Part shown: in pieces, positions 61,067 through 64,000 of the stretch
How positions within the stretch are numbered: position 1 is the first letter of the stretch
Layout: each line of letters begins with the position of its first letter
DNA from: Parapristionchus giblindavisi
Lineage: Eukaryota; Nematoda; Chromadorea; Rhabditida; Diplogasteridae
DNA: 64,000 nt
Direction of reading: 5' to 3'
Assembly: GCA_943737045.1 (NCBI GenBank)
Contig: CALSFV010000224.1
Coordinates: 930,001-994,000 of the forward strand
Translations under genes and position numbers: made by a program
The notes under the pieces: generated by a model
Told to the model about the DNA's origin: nothing
Database searches by the model: none
The model's input: the letters and a program-made list of their open reading frames with translations, nothing else

Positions 61067-61389
61067 ATGTTTAAGTGCAAAATTAAGGCGTAAATCGATG
61101 AAATTGCGATCGGAGGTTGTCGCATCGTGTTCCCCGTATGCTAATTGGTAAACGTACACAGAAAAACACAAGCATAAAGCTATAATCTCGGAATAAAGCA
61201 TGTTTAACGTTTTTAACTTCAATCGATATTTAAATGAGTTTTAGGCATTTTTTTCAAAAAGTTGTCCGATTGTTTTCTTAATTCGCCGATGCTGAATCTA
61301 ATGGCGCAAACCGCAAGTCGCTAGCTTCAACGGTGTTCGTGAAAACGTGACGCAAAAAAAACCCACTTAATCTTCTATACATAAGGGGA

Positions 61390-62291
61390 TTATAATATCA
61401 TTTTTCTTGCATTTCTCATTTTTCATGTTTCTGAACCACATAATTTAAGGATAAATATTGTAATACTATGTTGGATACTTACATATTATTGTAAGCGTCA
61501 AAAGGTGAATGAACGTTTGTATGCTATTTTATTCGAATGTAAGGGAAATTACTCCAAACGAAGAATCGATCTCAAACGAAATATGAAATTCTTCACCTAT
61601 TTCATTACAGAGTAGTCTGGTTCCTACAGAGTCTACAGAGTAGTCATTTTTCATTGAAAAGCATAAAAAGCAGACAAGCGAAGGAGCATTAATTTTGAGA
61701 GAGTATATATTTTCAAACAAAATTCCATCGCAAATTCATTCATTCGAAATTGAAAATTTGTAATTTAAAAATTCAAATTCCGTAAGGGACAGAATGCTGT
61801 GATTACTAGATTAGACACATGAGATACCACGAATTGTAAAACTTACCTCTATCTCCATTTCTATCTCTCTAACAATAAGAGAAAGTCTGTACGTCTCCAT
61901 AATGGAAAGGCTTGGGAAGGGGGAGATGCATGGCTCATATTCAGAAAACTCGTGATAAAGAATTTTCGTTTTAAAAACAATTTTTAACAATAACCATTAA
62001 TGATATGGATGAGAAAAAAATCAGCATAAGGTAATGGACATAAAAGGATTCGAACCTAAACCATTTGAGAAGTTTCTGATTTTAAGGTCGCGAACATCCT
62101 ACGAACATTGGCATCTTCATTTTTGTGAATTCTCGAATTTTCGAACAATTTTAAGAGGAAAAGAACTGTTAATGCATTGTAATAAAATCTGATTTAATCT
62201 AATTTGCATGCCTGTTTTCTCTTTTCTAGTACTTACTTCTTCCAACCATTTTTATAATTCACACTGGCTCAGATCGGTAGCTCACAATAAG
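61390..62291. other. Host DNA resuming upstream of E3
   Basis: Continues the sequence broken at 43339 and matches 26285-27059, including TAATTTAAGGATAAATATTG and a decayed 120-bp MITE relative (about 61615-61720). Ends at the predicted one-codon first exon of E3. No gene seen. Confidence 0.7.
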
Positions 62292-64000
62292 ATGGTAAGG
62301 ATTGTTGAAATCGTTTTTATATATTTTTATATTGTTGAATATATTAATTATATTAAAGTTAGAATTTAATTTATAGAATATATTTATCATACTAATAAAT
62401 TATATATTAAGTCCTTAAAGGTGGTGTCCCACGAATATTTTCGTGAATAAACTGTAAAGACAGGATGGTAGCGAAAGTCATATAAGTCACCACATACTAT
62501 TTCTTTTATAATGATTCTGCGTATTGATTGGCATAATCACGATTGAAAGATGATCAATAGTGCAGGGAATGGAGAAAGGGAGATGGGAAGGGGCCTAATG
62601 AGAGGGCAAAGGTTGAGTGCCGGTCGCAAACTGAACATAAACACACTTTTTACTTACAGTATATTTATGAGGGGGCTCATTCCCATCGTGGTAGGAGCCA
62701 ATCATTCTTTTCGTGTGTCCCCATCTTTAACAACAATCGTCTCTGCTTCGTCTATAATCAATAAAAGGAACGATGATGAATCACTAAATGGAGTAAGTTG
62801 TTAGAGTAGGGAAAGATGTCTCACTCGAGTGGAATCGTACTTTAACGCTGCGTAGTCTCTTTGTAGTCTTTAATGCCTATCACAGTATTCTGGTCCAAGC
62901 CATTTTTCTTCCAAAGCAAGACAAAGGAGAGACCGTTGTATTCGAGAGAGTTTGTATGTTGAGCGGTCGTTCTTGCTTTGAAAGTCATGAGAACGCTGTG
63001 CTATGATGATCATGCTTTGTGCTCTGCATACATATCGGAATAGCTTTTGCACTAGCAATATTTTAGTGAGATTGTAATTGATTTGGTGATCATAATCACG
63101 AAAAGAATAGGAATTAAATGAAAGAGGTGTGCAAAACGAGGAGACTGTTCGCTACTTTTCGAACTTTGAACAGAGATTTACCTAATAAATTTGAATATTT
63201 GAGGTCGAAACCAAGCTCTCCACTGCCGTTCATGGAGTGAAGCAGCTTCGTGAGAAGGTTGACCTAGTCAAACGAGCCATAGATATCGAGAAGAACCGAG
63301 AGACTAAGCTCCACAATCAGATAGCTATGGTACGATCGATAAATCAATATACAGTAATCCCTAATGTTTTCCGTTCAGGAACGTGCTCGCATCCTTGAAC
63401 TATCTGATGAAGTGAGGAGAGGCAGAACAAGAGAAGCAGAGTACGCTAATGGTATTTATGCCTGGGTTGAGTTACTGCAAGAGAGAAAGAAGGAGGTAGA
63501 GATTGATCTTTGATCTTTGATCTTTCGTCTTTGATATCTGATCTTTGATCTCTCAAGATTCTCGCCAACTCTGCTGTACACTCATCGATGAATACAACTT
63601 TGCCTTCGCTTCTCAAATCAATCGATAACCTTCTAGATGATCTGCACATCAAAAGGTTTCTATAGATAAATTTGTCAAAATTGTAAATAAATAATTATAT
63701 TATATAATAATGTTTTAAAATACGACTATTAAAGACGTCATGTCGATGAGATTATTGCTCTGTCCGAGAGAAGACTTCAGGCCAGTCATGTAAGGAATCC
63801 ACTATTCAGTTTATGAATAACAGGAGAGAAATTAGTTTATGTGATAACTAATTATAGATTGATTATACCTTACTTATTTATCGATTAGATGATTCTACTC
63901 TAATCTAAAATAATGAACAGAAATTTTCTCAATGCCACATAGCTTTAAAAGCGTGCTCGGCCCTTAATCCACCCCCAATTTTTGGCTCCACAACAAATCC
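62292..64000 (+). CDS. E3: 5' part of a coiled-coil protein gene (family E)
   Basis: Exons: 62292-62294 (ATG), 63204-63329, 63379-63495, 63558-63655, 63735-63789, and possibly a further exon from 63953 that runs off the window. The product starts MVETKLSTAVHGVKQLREKV and is close to E2 through exon 5. At 63953 the acceptor (CACATAG) is kept, but the sequence after it no longer matches E2 exon 6 and gives TAA at the second codon in the expected phase. E3 is therefore either broken by an insertion just outside view or truncated. Intron 1 carries two MITEs (62419-62726 and 62881-63000). Confidence 0.6.
62419..62726. mobile_element. TTAA MITE, 308 bp, E3 intron 1, with empty site
   Basis: Ends AGGTGGTGTCCCACGAA and CGTGTGTCCCCATCT, flanked by TTAA. 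E2 shows the empty site (AAGTCCTTAACAACGATCG at about 27178-27196). Confidence 0.85.
62881..63000 (+). mobile_element. 120-bp MITE, E3 intron 1
   Basis: Ends CACAGTATTCTGG and GAACGCTGTG; 4-bp target duplication CTAT on both sides. One base differs from the copy in D2 (30930-31049). Confidence 0.9.

Larger units (their letters stand above)
43340..61389 (-). mobile_element. 18.05-kb Helitron-like insertion
   Basis: The left host flank (...TTCATATA, ending 43339) and right flank (TTATAATATC, from 61390) join to give the uninterrupted sequence seen downstream of A3 at 26277-26294. Nothing is duplicated and the break is between host A and T. On the minus strand the element starts TC (61389-61388) and ends CTAG (43343-43340), preceded by a GC hairpin (CGCGCCGTTAGGCGCG). 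TC start, CTRR end, 3' hairpin and A/T insertion are the accepted Helitron marks. The hairpin sits nearer CTAG than usual. No Rep/helicase gene is present. The interior is a tandem array plus nested elements, listed below. Confidence 0.7.
59400..61389 (-). repeat. Three copies of the Helitron-like 5' end region
   Basis: About 59450-59875, 60480-60893 and 61095-61389 share AGAAAAACACAAGCATAAAG, CTTCAATCGATATTTAAATG, CAAAAAGTTGTCCGA and a right border of TATATGGGA or ATAAGGGGA type (minus strand: TCCCATAT..., TCCCCTTAT...). Only the last copy abuts host DNA. Between them lie 100-bp-type units and a MITE. Confidence 0.65.

Overview
The window reads as nuclear DNA of a nematode, most likely a Caenorhabditis-type rhabditid. 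It is AT-rich. Most introns are 45-65 bp with GT...TTTTCAG borders. The repeats are the usual nematode mix: RTE-type LINE tails, mariner, many short TTAA-flanked MITEs, long foldback elements and a Helitron-like insertion. There are no long open frames, because every gene is cut into short exons. All gene models here were assembled by hand from splice sites, exon phase and comparison among the paralogues inside the window.

Three gene families alternate. Family A (+ strand: A1 10168-16186, A3 17477-25930, A2 38906-43104) and family D (- strand: D1 6426-2778, D2 35157-30772) share one 18-19-exon plan. It encodes a protein of about 550 aa: an unrecognised N-terminal region of about 250 aa, a short coiled coil, a C3HC4 RING finger, a B-box-like zinc module, a second coiled coil and a helical tail. 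A2 and A3 are intact. A1 carries two frameshifts. D1 carries a 4-bp insertion in the first RING cysteine pair. D2 carries a LINE and a 120-bp MITE inside coding exons. Family E (+ strand: E1 3' part 1-2130, E2 27060-30094 complete, E3 5' part from 62292) encodes a coiled-coil protein of about 308 aa that I do not recognise.

The order E-D-A repeats: E1, D1, A1 (plus the extra copy A3), then E2, D2, A2, then E3. D1 to D2 and A1 to A2 are offset by about 28.7 kb, and even intergenic DNA matches closely, so this is a recent tandem segmental duplication. Many mobile elements are present in one copy and absent from its paralogue, which exposes exact insertion sites.

From 43340 to 61389 an 18.05-kb block interrupts DNA that is continuous downstream of A3. 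Its borders (CTAG next to a hairpin at one end, TC at the other on the minus strand, host A/T junction, no target duplication) are those of a Helitron. It holds a homogenised array of about 34 units of 285-293 bp, older 100-bp relatives of the unit, two dead mariner-type transposase genes, large foldback elements and several copies of a Helitron-5'-like terminus. It contains no RepHel gene, so it is non-autonomous or composite.
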